From: Cydia pomonella
Lineage: Eukaryota; Arthropoda; Insecta; Lepidoptera; Tortricidae
Length of the DNA stretch: 64,000 nt
Assembly (NCBI RefSeq): GCF_033807575.1
Contig: NC_084726.1
Coordinates: 12,524,001 to 12,588,000, forward strand
Direction: 5' to 3'
The notes beneath the pieces are model-generated. The model was not told the origin of the DNA, ran no database searches, and was given only the letters and a program-made list of their open reading frames with translations. The position numbers were made by a program, and so were the translations under genes. Shown here piece by piece: positions 27,827-37,814 of the stretch. Each line of letters begins with the position of its first letter. Position 1 is the stretch's first letter.

Positions 27827-29515
27827 TTATTTCAGACATGACAAGAGGTTTTCGGTTTCCTGATAAGATAGTGTTTGTAAAAAGGCAGTTAGTTTTGCTT
27901 TGCAGTTATAGGAGTTTAGAGGGTAAATATTTAATTGTTTATTAATTTTATTATAAACACGGGCACTCATTGATATGTATTGGTGGTTAGCAAATACTGT
28001 TCGCTGGGGAACCACCGGGCAACAAGTTTGCTTACTTCGCTTGCTTATTACTTTGGCACAGAGAGGGAGGTGACGATGTCGGCGAAGAATAGCACGAAGA
28101 ACGAATAGTTGTCTAACTGTAAGGACCCTACACTCTGCGTATAATTGAGCGGTGGGGAATCTAAATGGTTTGGAAGTTGCCACTTTTAGCAATGCTCTCT
28201 GTGCACGTTCAATTGTTATCATAGTTGTCTTACCAGCTGCTCCCCAGAGTGGTAAACAGTACGTGAGGAGAGTTTGGCATAGCGATTTATACACCATCAT
28301 CAGGATTCTGGAGTCGGCTGAATGACGAAGTTGCTTAAAGATGTACATCAGTTTCCTGACTCGAGCACTCACAGAGTGTATGTGGGTACGCCAATCTAGT
28401 TTTTGATCCAGAACAACTCCAAGATACTTTATACTAGAGGTCAAAGCAAGAGAAGGACATAGGCAGTTAGACGAAGGAGACTGACATATGTGGCTTTGTA
28501 TTGAAAGTGGTTGAGTGGGTAGAGATGAATTGGCAATGACGAAAGGCATGGCTTTAGTTTTATCTAAATTAAGAGTAAGAAGGTTATTCTTAAACCACTG
28601 CATTACTGTTTTTAGGCCTTTCTCTGCATGCATTTTCGTTTCGGCCCAGTCGGAGCCATAAAATAGTAAAGCCGTGTCATCGGCATATGCGATGATTTTG
28701 CAATTTGGTAGTGACAGCTTACACAGTTCGTTCACATATATCTGAAAGAGCGTGGGGCCCAGAATGCTGCCCTGGGGGACGCCGTAGCTAATAGGTTCTT
28801 CGTTACTTACGTATGAGCTCAGTTTTAATGATTGCGTCCTGTCTGATAAATAATCGTGAAACATATTCAAGGAGATACCTCGGACACCCAGGTGCTCTAA
28901 TTTGTGCAAAAGGATGGGAATCGAGACCGTATCGAAGGCCTTGGAGAGATCAAGAAAAATGCCAAGACACCGGCGCTTTTGGTCTAGGTGATGGGTTAAG
29001 AAGGTGGTGAGCTCAGCAACAGCATCTTCAGTTGACCTTCCTGACCGGAAACCAAACTGATTATCAGCTATGAGATTGTAGCATTCCAAGAAGTTAACTA
29101 AAGCGGAGTTCATGATTCTCTCCAAGATCTTAGATAGAGCCGTTAGAACGGAAATCGGTCTATAATTATTAAAGTTAGCACGATCGCCACTTTTATATAT
29201 TGGGTGCACGATAGCTCTTTTAAAATTGTTAGGAAAAGTCCCGGTTCGAATCGAGGTGTTACAGATATGGGTGATCGCTGGGATAAGCGAAGAAAGCGAG
29301 TTTTTTAACATTAATGCTGAAACACCATCCCAACCGGTGGCACAGTCACTACGCAGTTTTTTAATTATGTTTTCGATTGTTCTTTCGCTGACCTCAAGCA
29401 CAACCAGGGAGTTACATTGTGACACGGTTGGTCGATGCGTAATAGTTGACGGGGGAGTACCAGATCTAATTTTAGTGGCCAAGGTTGCTCCAATACTAGC
29501 GAAAAACTTATTCAT
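27827..29515 (-). CDS. Reverse transcriptase of CR1-like LINE (562 residues from first Met)
   Basis: RT motifs in order: NNYRPISVLTALSKILERIM, QFGFRSGRSTEDAV, GIFLDLSKAFDTV (catalytic Asp), YGVPQGSILGPTLF, IIAYADDTALL (catalytic YADD), then KYLGVVLDQKLDW and a C-terminal RAQRALLKVA segment. All catalytic Asp residues are present and no stop interrupts the frame. The frame continues upstream of the first Met to about 29700, so the Met is not a native start. Confidence 0.9.
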   Translation of the reverse strand: MNKFFASIGATLATKIRSGTPPSTITHRPTVSQCNSLVVLEVSERTIENIIKKLRSDCATGWDGVSALMLKNSLSSLIPAITHICNTSIRTGTFPNNFKRAIVHPIYKSGDRANFNNYRPISVLTALSKILERIMNSALVNFLECYNLIADNQFGFRSGRSTEDAVAELTTFLTHHLDQKRRCLGIFLDLSKAFDTVSIPILLHKLEHLGVRGISLNMFHDYLSDRTQSLKLSSYVSNEEPISYGVPQGSILGPTLFQIYVNELCKLSLPNCKIIAYADDTALLFYGSDWAETKMHAEKGLKTVMQWFKNNLLTLNLDKTKAMPFVIANSSLPTQPLSIQSHICQSPSSNCLCPSLALTSSIKYLGVVLDQKLDWRTHIHSVSARVRKLMYIFKQLRHSADSRILMMVYKSLCQTLLTYCLPLWGAAGKTTMITIERAQRALLKVATSKPFRFPTAQLYAECRVLTVRQLFVLRAILRRHRHLPLCAKVISKRSKQTCCPVVPQRTVFANHQYISMSARVYNKINKQLNIYPLNSYNCKAKLTAFLQTLSYQETENLLSCLK

Positions 29516-29822
29516 GGAGTTTATTGTGTCCCAAGGTGTGCCTGATGAATGGAGTATGTCTTTGTGAGATGAGAAGGGGCGTTTTGAATGGGTAATAGTT
29601 TTTATGACGTTCCAGGTTGCTTTGGGATTATTTTTACACTTACTGAACTCATTACGTTCATACTCTAGTTTTAGTTTTCTAAGTAGTTTATTGAAAACTA
29701 AAACTAGACATATTACACTTTAAACAACATTAATGAGCAAAACACTAAAAAATCTCGAGACGTCTTCGCCACCTTGAATCTCAACAACAACCCACTACAC
29801 AACCCTCCGCGCCTACGTTTTT

Positions 29823-30574
29823 AGGGTTCCGTAGCCAAATGGCAAAAAACGGAACCCTTATAGATTCGTCATGTCCGTCTGTCTGTCCGATTCTGTCACA
29901 GCCACTTTTTTCCGAAACTATAAAAGCTATACTGTTCAAACTTGGTAAGTAGATGTATTCTATGAACCGCATTATGATGTTCACACAAAAATAGAAAAAA
30001 AACAATAAATTTTGGGGGTTCCCCATACTTAGAACTGAAACTCAAAAAATCTTTTTTCATCAAACTCAAACGTGTGGGGTATCTATGGATAGGTCTTCAA
30101 AAATGATATTTAAGTTTCTAATATCATTTTTTTCTAAACTGAATAGTTTGCGCGAGAGACACTTCCAAAGTGAAAAAATGTGTGTCCCCCCCCCCCTGTA
30201 ACTTCTAAAATAACAGAATGAAAAATCTAAAAAAAATATATGATATACATTACCATGCAAACTTCCACCGAAAATTGGTTTGAACGAGATCTAGTGAATA
30301 GTTTTTTTTTAATACGTCAATAAATTAAAAAAAAAATTTTTCATCACACCCATACGTGTGGGGTATCTATGGATAGGTCTTCAAAAATGATATTTAGGTT
30401 CCTAACATCATTTTTTTCTAAACTGAATAGTTTGCGCGAGAGACAGTTCCAAAGTGGTAAAATGTGTGTCCAAAGTGGTAAAATGTTGAACAAGATCTAG
30501 CAAGTAGATTTTTTTTAATACGTCTTAAATGGTACGGAACCCTTCATGCGCGAGTCCGACTCGCACTTGGCCGC
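29823..30574 (-). repeat. GGTTCCGTA-family repeat, long version, inverted
   Basis: On + starts AGGGTTCCGTAGCCAAATGG, has CATGTCCGTCTGTCTGTCCG and a duplicated inner block (GTGTGGGGTATCTATGGAT at about 30072 and 30356), and ends GAGTCCGACTCGCACTTGGC. About 750 bp; the inner duplication makes it longer than the 35237 copy. Confidence 0.85.
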
Positions 30575-30904
30575 TTTTTTAAATTTTCCGCCTTTCTCTA
30601 CTGACGTCAGTGGCTTGCCAGACATTTAATATTCGAACATGACAAAAAAGAACACAGCATATCAAAATCCGTGCGCGAAGCAATGAAGTTACCTTGCGGA
30701 GATAACCTCGTTACTGCGACACACCAACTGTGACAAATGGGTTTAAAAATGTATGAGTTTCGGTTCCCAGAGTTAATTCACGAGTTTTTGTGTTAGCTGT
30801 TCCGAGACAATTTAATTTCTATGCTACCCGGCAATTCAAAAAACTTTAACCCTTAAGAGGGGGTGTAAAGCCAGGAATTTAGAAGAAAACAAAAGACACG
30901 CCAC

Positions 30905-31365
30905 GCGAAATTTGCGAGAAAAGCATAGAGAAATAAGTAAGAATAGACTGCTCACTCCATACATCAGTTTTCTTACAAAACGCTACTTATTTTCGTAGTC
31001 GACATCTAGCGTCAAGTCGCGTATTTATTAGTACTGTTACATGACAAATGCCGTGACGAACAAAACGTCCAATGCTCACAACATTTCAGCGGATATAACC
31101 GGAATTACCGGATTTTAATTTTCAACTCCTTCTGCTTGTAATATTAGTTGTAAATTGTTGAGCAATACACTTTTCGTCAGTCGCGAGACTCCTGACATCT
31201 AGTGTCAAGTAGCGGTACTGATATATCCACTACTTGACGCTAGATGTCGACTACGAGAAATAAGCAGCGTTTTGGTAAGAAAACTGATGTACCTATAGAG
31301 TGAGTTCTCACTCCTTACTTATTACTTATTTCTCCATGTTGAGATATGGCCACGCGAGTAACTCC
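30905..31365. mobile_element. MITE with long inverted arms
   Basis: Left arm about 30935-31016 (CATCAGTTTTCTTACAAAAC, GTAGTCGACATCTAGCGTCA) and right arm about 31232-31320 (CTTGACGCTAGATGTCGACT, GGTAAGAAAACTGATG). Arms of about 80 bp with small gaps; outer GAGAAATAAGTAAG / TTACTTATTTCTC continue them. Confidence 0.78.
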
Positions 31366-31567
31366 ATGTCGAAAGATATGGTCATTTATCTCAATTATTA
31401 CTCTAAATATACTTCTGTTTAAAATTATGATCGGCTCAGCTATATTACTAGCTATTTAATACTAATATTTTTTTTATATATTGTTACTATTTATTTATGT
31501 AGTTTATAAGTATGGTTTGCATTTTTATTCATTCAATTTTTTTTTTCTCTGCACCAATTCTATCTCT

Positions 31568-31672
31568 GTGTGACCCTATGGTTGACTGGTAGAGAACGCT
31601 ATTTGGCATTAAGTCCGCAATTTGTACATTGTTGTATATTTTGTGCAATTAAGTTTAAATAAATAAATAAAA
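31568..31672 (+). repeat. LINE 3' end (GGTTGACTGGTAGAGAA) with (AAAT)n tail
   Basis: CCTATGGTTGACTGGTAGAG ... GGCATTAAGTCCGCAATTTG ... GTGCAATTAAGTTTAAATAAATAAA. Confidence 0.72.
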
Positions 31673-31887
31673 TTATACTCCTATATAGTATGCAGGTTAA
31701 CTATTATAACTACGTTTTCATTCCTCGCATTCGAGCGCGCGCGCCGGCGACTCCGCCGAAGAAAGGACGCACCTCAAGGACACTTTTCGAAAATGGGCGA
31801 ATCGGGAGAGCATCTTTCTCTAGGCTAGGACTGCGGAGTTAGTTGCTAGACCGCCGCACTTAAGTCATGACGGTGTGTTAAATGTGG

Positions 31888-32015
31888 TAATTGATACAAT
31901 ACAATACAATACAATACAATACAAATACACTTTATTGCACACCTCAATACAGAAACAGTACAAATAATACAACACATAAAGAAGAGGTAAACAACAGGCG
32001 GTCTTATCGCTTATT
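31888..32015 (-). repeat. Retroelement 3' end, (ATACA)n tail on + strand
   Basis: ATACAATACAATACAATACA tail (31894-31921), CACTTTATTGCACACCTCAA ... AACAACAGGCGGTCTTATCG: reverse complement of the 15853 family. Confidence 0.78.
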
Positions 32016-32635
32016 GATGTGAAGTGTAATCGGCTTATTAGTGAATAAACCAAAGTGCTCTATGATTACATTGTGTTATTTGTTAACCCCAGCGACAGAT
32101 TTCCTTAACACTATATACAACTGAAAATAAATGTCAACCTTCTCAAGTTTTGGGTGGAGTCTGCCTACAAATACAGTCTAGTCTCTATGTAATTTTTTAA
32201 TGAAATTTGTTCTTAAATAACACGTGTAAAAACTCAATATAAAATCTATAATTTTGCGTTGGCCCCCTCTTAATTTTTTACCTGTTTAGCGCAGGAACAT
32301 ATTATTACTCGTACCTATTTCATACAAACTTGCAAAAGAACATTTACGAGTATGTTACTATTTTTTAACGTAATATCTAAACAGATACAATATAATACAA
32401 TAATACATTACGATACAAGTGCGAAAAATAGGAAATTTGAAACGAGTGGCGATAAATTAAAACACGACCGAAGGGAGTCTTTTAAATCGACACGAGTTGC
32501 GAATTACCTATTCGCACATGTATCGTACAACGTTTTACAGTACATATGGCCCTTTAAATATTCGACACAGTAACGTAATATGCTAATTTTCGTACTAGTG
32601 CGGTAAAGTAGCACCATATGTACTGTAAATACTGT

Positions 32636-32748
32636 TTATTGAACACCTCAATAAACAACAATACTGAATGAAAACAGCATCAGAAGTAGAGGTAAACAGT
32701 CAGTCATATCGCTAAAAAGCGATCTCTTCCAGACAACCTTAGATACTT
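32636..32748 (-). repeat. Retroelement 3' end, same family, tail lost
   Basis: TTTATTGAACACCTCAATAA ... AGAGGTAAACAGTCAGTCAT ... AGCGATCTCTTCCAGACAAC. Confidence 0.74.
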
Positions 32749-33160
32749 AGCCCATTCAGCGCTAATCACGACATGTTGTCCTTATGCCTCTACGAAACAT
32801 TTCCGCTACATACCGGGAAATCCATGTTATCGGCTACGACGTAGCGCTACAACCGTAGCTCAGTGGTGAATGTATTACAGCCCGATTCGAACTTAAAGAT
32901 ACGTAAAAAAAATACCTAAAGATATGATATGGGTTGGACATATTACATTACACTTTTGACACTGACATATCGAATCCATATCGTGTCTTTAGCAAATTTT
33001 TAACGTATCATTAATTTCGAATCGGGCAGTTAGCCCATTCAGCGCTAATCACGAGTTCACGACACGTTGTCTTCTTGCCTCTACGGAGCATTTCCGCTAC
33101 ATACCGGGAAATCCATGTTATCGGCTTCGACATAGCGCTATGACAGTAGTTAAGCAGTGA
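32749..33160 (+). repeat. 130-bp direct repeat flanking a small MITE
   Basis: TAGCCCATTCAGCGCTAATC ... ATTTCCGCTACATACCGGGA occurs at 32749-32878 and again at 33031-33160 (about 90% alike by eye). Between them (about 32881-33028) is a MITE with GCCCGATTCGAA ... TTCGAATCGGGC ends. Confidence 0.78.
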
Positions 33161-33229
33161 ATGTATTCAAGATAGCTCGAGACAATTTTCACGGCCAAAA
33201 CGCAAAGCTTATACAAATACAACAATAAA

Positions 33230-33444
33230 CAATGGGGTTGGCAACTGTCAAAGGTTTGCATAGATGGCGCCATCATAGCTTGCCCCTGTCTCTAGTTTTG
33301 TTCTATGAGATTTGGCTTAAAGTACTGGAATCCAGGTCACAAAATTCCAAAAAAAAAAACAAGAATTTGACACAATTCTAGGGATTGACAGGGCAAGCTA
33401 TGATGGCGCCATCTGTTTAATACTTCGACCGGCCAACCGCATTG
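33230..33444. mobile_element. MITE with inverted ends (GATGGCGCCATCATAGCTTG)
   Basis: Left CAATGGGGTTGGC ... TAGATGGCGCCATCATAGCT and right GGGCAAGCTATGATGGCGCC ... GGCCAACCGCATTG. Inner 25-bp arms near perfect, outer arms diverged. Confidence 0.78.
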
Positions 33445-33499
33445 AATATCGTAACGTAACGAACTGACTTACGACACCTAAAAGTACAGTAAACATTCA

Positions 33500-34285
33500 T
33501 ATATTAACACCTTCCATATTTATTTACTCTCCCAACCTCTTATTTGACTACACATTTTATACGACAGAAAACTTTATTCCTGATATGATAGAGTTTATAA
33601 TCGAGTAGGGAGCAGCGGAGCGATAAGATGTAGATAGTTTTCTAGACCTTTTATGGCCTCTCTCAATACACTTGAAAGCTTTTACACATTTCGTCTCGTT
33701 TTCTCAATATTTTTATTACGAAATGTGAGTTTTACCGATGGTGTGCAAACTTGTTCATTTTTTTGGATTTACCACAGAAATGTAAATAACTAAGATTAAA
33801 CTTCGTGAAAATGGCACTTCGGTGCCGAAATATCGGGAACTCATAAAAAAGGTAAAAATTCGAACTGCGACCTCTCAAACACCAGTCCAATGGCTGCTAT
33901 CAACAGAGCTATGGAGACTTACCAGAAACATGGAAATGTTTCCGTTCCTTCCCTTAACCCTTTTCCAGGCCGCACCAATTTACAAGGTTTTCCCGAAAAA
34001 TCCAAATATATTCCAATTAAACCAGCTTTGATGATTCATTTAAAGACAAGTAACATTTCCTGAAATTGTAATCGAATTTGAACCTTAATTCGGAATGCTA
34101 AAGTTGAAATTCTAATGGCGCGTATGTGGTCGATAAATCGTACTATGCCTGGAAAGGGGTTAAGAGGCAAGTATACTAATTTATCGTACATAGAAATAAA
34201 ATCGTAGAGAAAACGTTTTTCCATTTATAAATATTTTCCATACTTTTTTTTAAATACTTATGACTATATACATACAAAAAGCTTC
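33500..34285. other. No gene seen
   Basis: Only short frames without splice-flanked conservation; AT-rich. Confidence 0.4.
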
Positions 34286-34291
34286 GCCAAA

Positions 34292-34486
34292 CTGTACCCC
34301 TAGTGTAAATAAATTCGATTTCGAAACGTGACGTACGCGCTTGCGTTTAATCTCATTTTGTATTGGATTTAGAAAGAGCGCGCCAAGCGGGACGTTTTGG
34401 AAACTCAAAATCCTATACAAAATGAGACTTAACGCAAACGCGTTCGTCACGTTATGATGTCCATTAAATTTACACTAGGGGTACAG
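34292..34486. mobile_element. Hairpin MITE (CTGTACCCCTAGTGTAAAT)
   Basis: CTGTACCCCTAGTGTAAAT ... CGTGACGTACGCGCTTGCG ... and reverse TTTACACTAGGGGTACAG. 195 bp. A second copy missing its right end is at 42003-42165 and an end fragment is at 51662-51685. Confidence 0.85.
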
Positions 34487-34514
34487 AAGACAGTTTGTTG
34501 GCGAATAGTGTAGT

Positions 34515-34790
34515 ATTTAACTTGCCCTATTAGTATGTATAGGACAAATCTTGCAAGTTAAATTTGACCCACTTCCGGTTTCCGATGAAGCAGAAAATTT
34601 GCATACATATGTAAGTCGGGTGACAATGCAATATTATGGTACCATCAAGCTGATCTGATGATGGAGACAGGAGGTAGCCACAGGAACTCTGTGATTAAAC
34701 TGCGCAAACTAATTTTGTTTAGGGTTATTAGAATTGTCTCGATGAGTATTATTTGCCTGTGGAAAAAAGTACAGTCAGTGATAAAATCTT
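34515..34790 (+). repeat. Dispersed repeat related to the 120-bp satellite
   Basis: CAAGTTAAATTTGACCCACT ... GGTACCATCAAGCTGATCTG ... ATGATGGAGACAGGAGGTAG ... GTCTCGATGAGTATTATTTG ... GTACAGTCAGTGATAAAA. The stretch 34645-34750 aligns by eye with the satellite unit (ATGATGGAGTCAGGAG, GGAACTC, TTTGTTTAGGG, CTCGATGAGTA). Confidence 0.75.
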
Positions 34791-35236
34791 GTACCAAAAA
34801 TGAATTTTTTGCCAAAAACTTATTTAGTATGTTACTAACACAATAAAAAACCAGATTTATAGGTTTACATTTTTTTTCAAAATTTGCAAAACCACAAAAA
34901 ATATTTTTTTAAACCGAAACGTAATGTGTTTACGCAGGTAGCATTCCACACTAACATCCATCTACACGTGTAACTTAAAATGTTTTTTTGTTTTACTATC
35001 ATAGGTAAAGGAAATATTACGCGAAACTCTGCGTAGGGGGCGCTACCACAATCCATCACAATCTGAGGGTCTACCGCGAAACAAGATAATCTCTCTATCA
35101 CTCTTGTATATTCGAGCGATAAAGAGACAGATAACAAAATTTCGAATTTCACGTTTCCCGGTAGGCTCTTTGCAAACAACCCGCCTTGATGCATCAATGT
35201 CATATTTTATTCTCTGTGAAAACTTGTCAAAAAAAA

Positions 35237-35755
35237 GCGGCCAAGTGCGAGTCGGACTCGCCCATGAAGGGTTCCGTACCATTTATGACGTATTAAAAAA
35301 ACTACTTACTAGATCTCGTTCAAACCAATTTTCAGTGGAAGTTTGCATGGTAATGTATATCATATATCTTTTTTAGGTTTTTCATTCTGTTATTTTAGAT
35401 GTTACAGGGGGGGGGACACATTTTTTCACTTTGGAAGTGTCTCTCGCGCAAACTATTCAGTTTAGAAAAAAAATATATTAGAAACCTAAATGTAATGTTT
35501 GAAGACCTATCCATAGATACCCCACACGTATGGATGTGATGAAAAAAGTTTTTTTGTGTTTAAGTTCTAAGTTCTTTTTCATTTTTGTGTAAAAAAATCA
35601 TAATGCGGTTCATAGAATACATCTACTTACCAAGTTTGAAAAGTATAGGTCTTATAGTTTCGGAAAAAAGTGGCTGTGGCATAAACGGACAGACAGACGG
35701 ACATGACGAATCTATAAGGGTTCCGTTTTTTGCCATTTGGCTACGGAACCCTAAA
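35237..35755 (+). repeat. GGTTCCGTA-family repeat
   Basis: GCGGCCAAGTGCGAGTCGGA ... GGGTTCCGTACCATTTATGA ... GAAGACCTATCCATAGATAC ... CATTTGGCTACGGAACCCTAA. Opposite orientation to 29823-30574, about 4.7 kb away. Confidence 0.87.
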
Positions 35756-36173
35756 AACAGTTTAAGGCACAGTATGTATACGTTACTCTATGGTTTACGA
35801 TAAGTGGTAGTGCTGCACTCTGGCGGCAGAACATTGCAGTAATAGGGAGTATTAGTGGGAAGGACTAAAATATTGTCGCATAGAACTGTGTCCAACACAG
35901 CTAAATGTTTTTAACGCTAGTTCAAAACTTCTATTGTTGGATATCGTAAATCTTTCTGACGTGTGACATCCCTGCTACAATAGGGTTGTCAACTCAGCGT
36001 GCGTCTGGATGTTATATTGCTTTTAAAACCAATGACCAGTACAGACAACACACAAAATTCAGCTGCAGAAGTAGCAGCTTATTTTATGTTGATCGTACAT
36101 TACTTGACGAATAGAAAATTACATCAAAACTAACCTCAATTATTCCATTTCTTATACTCGTATATTAATAAGT

Positions 36174-36246
36174 TAAAATACAATACAATACAATACAAAT
36201 ATACTCTGTATTGCACAACCTCAGAATAAATGTACATGGAAACATA
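36174..36246 (-). repeat. Retroelement 3' end, same family, cut by the 4.4-kb element
   Basis: ATACAATACAATACAATACA, CTCTGTATTGCACAACCTCA, TGTACATGGAAACATA; it stops where the terminal repeat at 36248 begins. Confidence 0.72.
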
Positions 36247-36759
36247 TCGAGGGCTTCATGCTAAAGGGGCGTATAAGCAAGAACCCTACTTTTCAGGAGA
36301 GACAAAAAACTGAATAACTTTTGTTACAATGTACCGATTGTTCTACAATTTTGCATAGAGTATTTAAATTACTGTCTGTTTCATGTGTCATGCCTAGTTT
36401 CGTTCTACGTATTCTAAAAAGCAGTAATTATGTAGTTACGCCTCTTTACCACGACAGTAATTTCCGACATATAGGTTGAAATTTTTTGAAAAATACTTGA
36501 GATTTATGGTCGTATAATTCATTTTTTTTTCTATTCGATAATTTAATCATGAAAGGTGGAAATACTGTTAATAATGCGAAATACTTTAATTTTACAGTAA
36601 TTTAGTCATCATTGTGTAGTTTCTTCTATTTTTTCTGATTTTTATACGCCCGTCTGGGCTGACGAATCTATCGTGTAAGTATCCTTTATTTGTGGCCGTA
36701 TAATAGGGCGCCAAATTATATTTTGACTAAATATTCATAAATTCATCTAGATTTTACCA

Positions 36760-36842
36760 TTAAAATGATTCCTGATGGTTTTGATAGTGTCACAACTGTC
36801 CACGAGATTAAGCAATGTCGACTCGAGCTGGTTACCGATTGG
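36760..36842 (+). other. Possible short coding exon inside the 4.4-kb element
   Basis: From ATG 36764: MIPDGFDSVTTVHEIKQCRL then ELVTDW, with a GGTAAGTAAC donor-like site at about 36840. It could be a first exon of a transposon protein. No partner exon found; coincidence possible. Confidence 0.25.
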
Positions 36843-36888
36843 GTAAGTAACTATTTTGAATTGCCACTTTGAGCATATCAGTGTTTCA

Positions 36889-37222
36889 ATAGCCTCCTTG
36901 GTCTAATGGTTAGAGCGGTTGTCTCTCGATTCGGAGGTTCCGGGTTCGAATCCCGGTGGGGACACTGTCAAGTAAAAGTCGCTTTGTGACTTTGTGAGAC
37001 TATTCCCGGTTTGGCTAGGACATTGCAGGCTGAATCACCTGATTGTCCGAAAAGTAAGATGATTCTGTGCTTCGGAAGGCACGGTGTAAAGTCGTTGGTT
37101 CCGGCTGCTATCTATCCGGTGGTGCTCGTCATGAGAGCCATGTCAGAGGCCTTTGTCGACTCAATAACTCTAACACCAGGGTTTTTAAGGTACATCAATC
37201 TTACAACCCACACAAGAAGAAG
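36889..37222 (+). mobile_element. tRNA-derived SINE, type 3
   Basis: Head CTCCTTGGTCTAATGGTTAG (A box) and CCGGGTTCGAATCCCGG (B box, a perfect T-arm palindrome, 36943-36959), followed by a tRNA-unrelated body (TTCCCGGTTTGGCTAGGACA, TTCGGAAGGCACGGTG, CATCAATCTTACAACCCACA) and an AAGAAGAAG end. The acceptor stem pairs poorly and the body is long, so this is a SINE and not a working tRNA gene. Confidence 0.8.
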
Positions 37223-37810
37223 TGTTTCAAAAGACAATCACGCCGCTTATTCTGATTTTTGCCTATAATAGCAGTCGTTTAGCACTTCGCTGGGAGCTAG
37301 AGTTAAGACGTGTGGGCTTACTTAAGAAAACTGACTTAACTGAATTCCAATAAGATCATTTTTACTATTTGCGATAGTAGGTAAATGGTAGTCGCTCAAA
37401 AGTCGAGTAGTACAAAACGATTTTATAGAAAAGAATAAAATTGAAATTGGTAGTAAAGGATGCATGGAAATTGCTAAGACAACACAATGACAGCTTTACT
37501 AAAAAAGCAGTCAAGAAACAATCAAACGATTAAATTTAGAGTGCATTAACTAAAACAAAAGGTTAAAGTTAAAACGTATCAAAACTTGTATTCAGACAAT
37601 AAACATTACTCCTTCTTTAATAGTAAACAATAAAATATTAATCAAAACTTCTAAACAAATAAATACGACATCATTTATCGTCATTTCATAAAAAGAAACA
37701 ATATTAAATCTTCTGTACTAATAAACCTAAAAGTAGTTTAGCTAACAACTTAACTCATTTACGTCTCCATCAAATTATAACAGAGGAATGTTACACTTAA
37801 GAATTACTAC
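37223..37810. other. Non-coding interior of the 4.4-kb element
   Basis: AT-rich sequence between the type 3 SINE and the RNase H LINE with no recognisable ORF. Confidence 0.4.
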
Positions 37811-37814
37811 CACC

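Larger units (their letters stand above)
27410..29700 (-). mobile_element. CR1-like non-LTR retrotransposon, 5' truncated
   Basis: Minus-strand element whose 3' end has AATAAAG and then an (ATTT)n tail (27413-27440 on the + strand), typical of CR1/L2-like LINEs. The coding frame enters at about 29700 without a start codon (NNPKATWNVIKTITHSKR) and runs to 27827. Upstream endonuclease and ORF1 are missing: a dead-on-arrival copy with an uninterrupted RT frame, so probably a young insertion. Confidence 0.88.

Noticed and set aside
36889..36965. Possible functional tRNA gene
   Set aside because: The T-arm is perfect, but the acceptor stem pairs poorly, and a tRNA-unrelated body follows that looks like a SINE.
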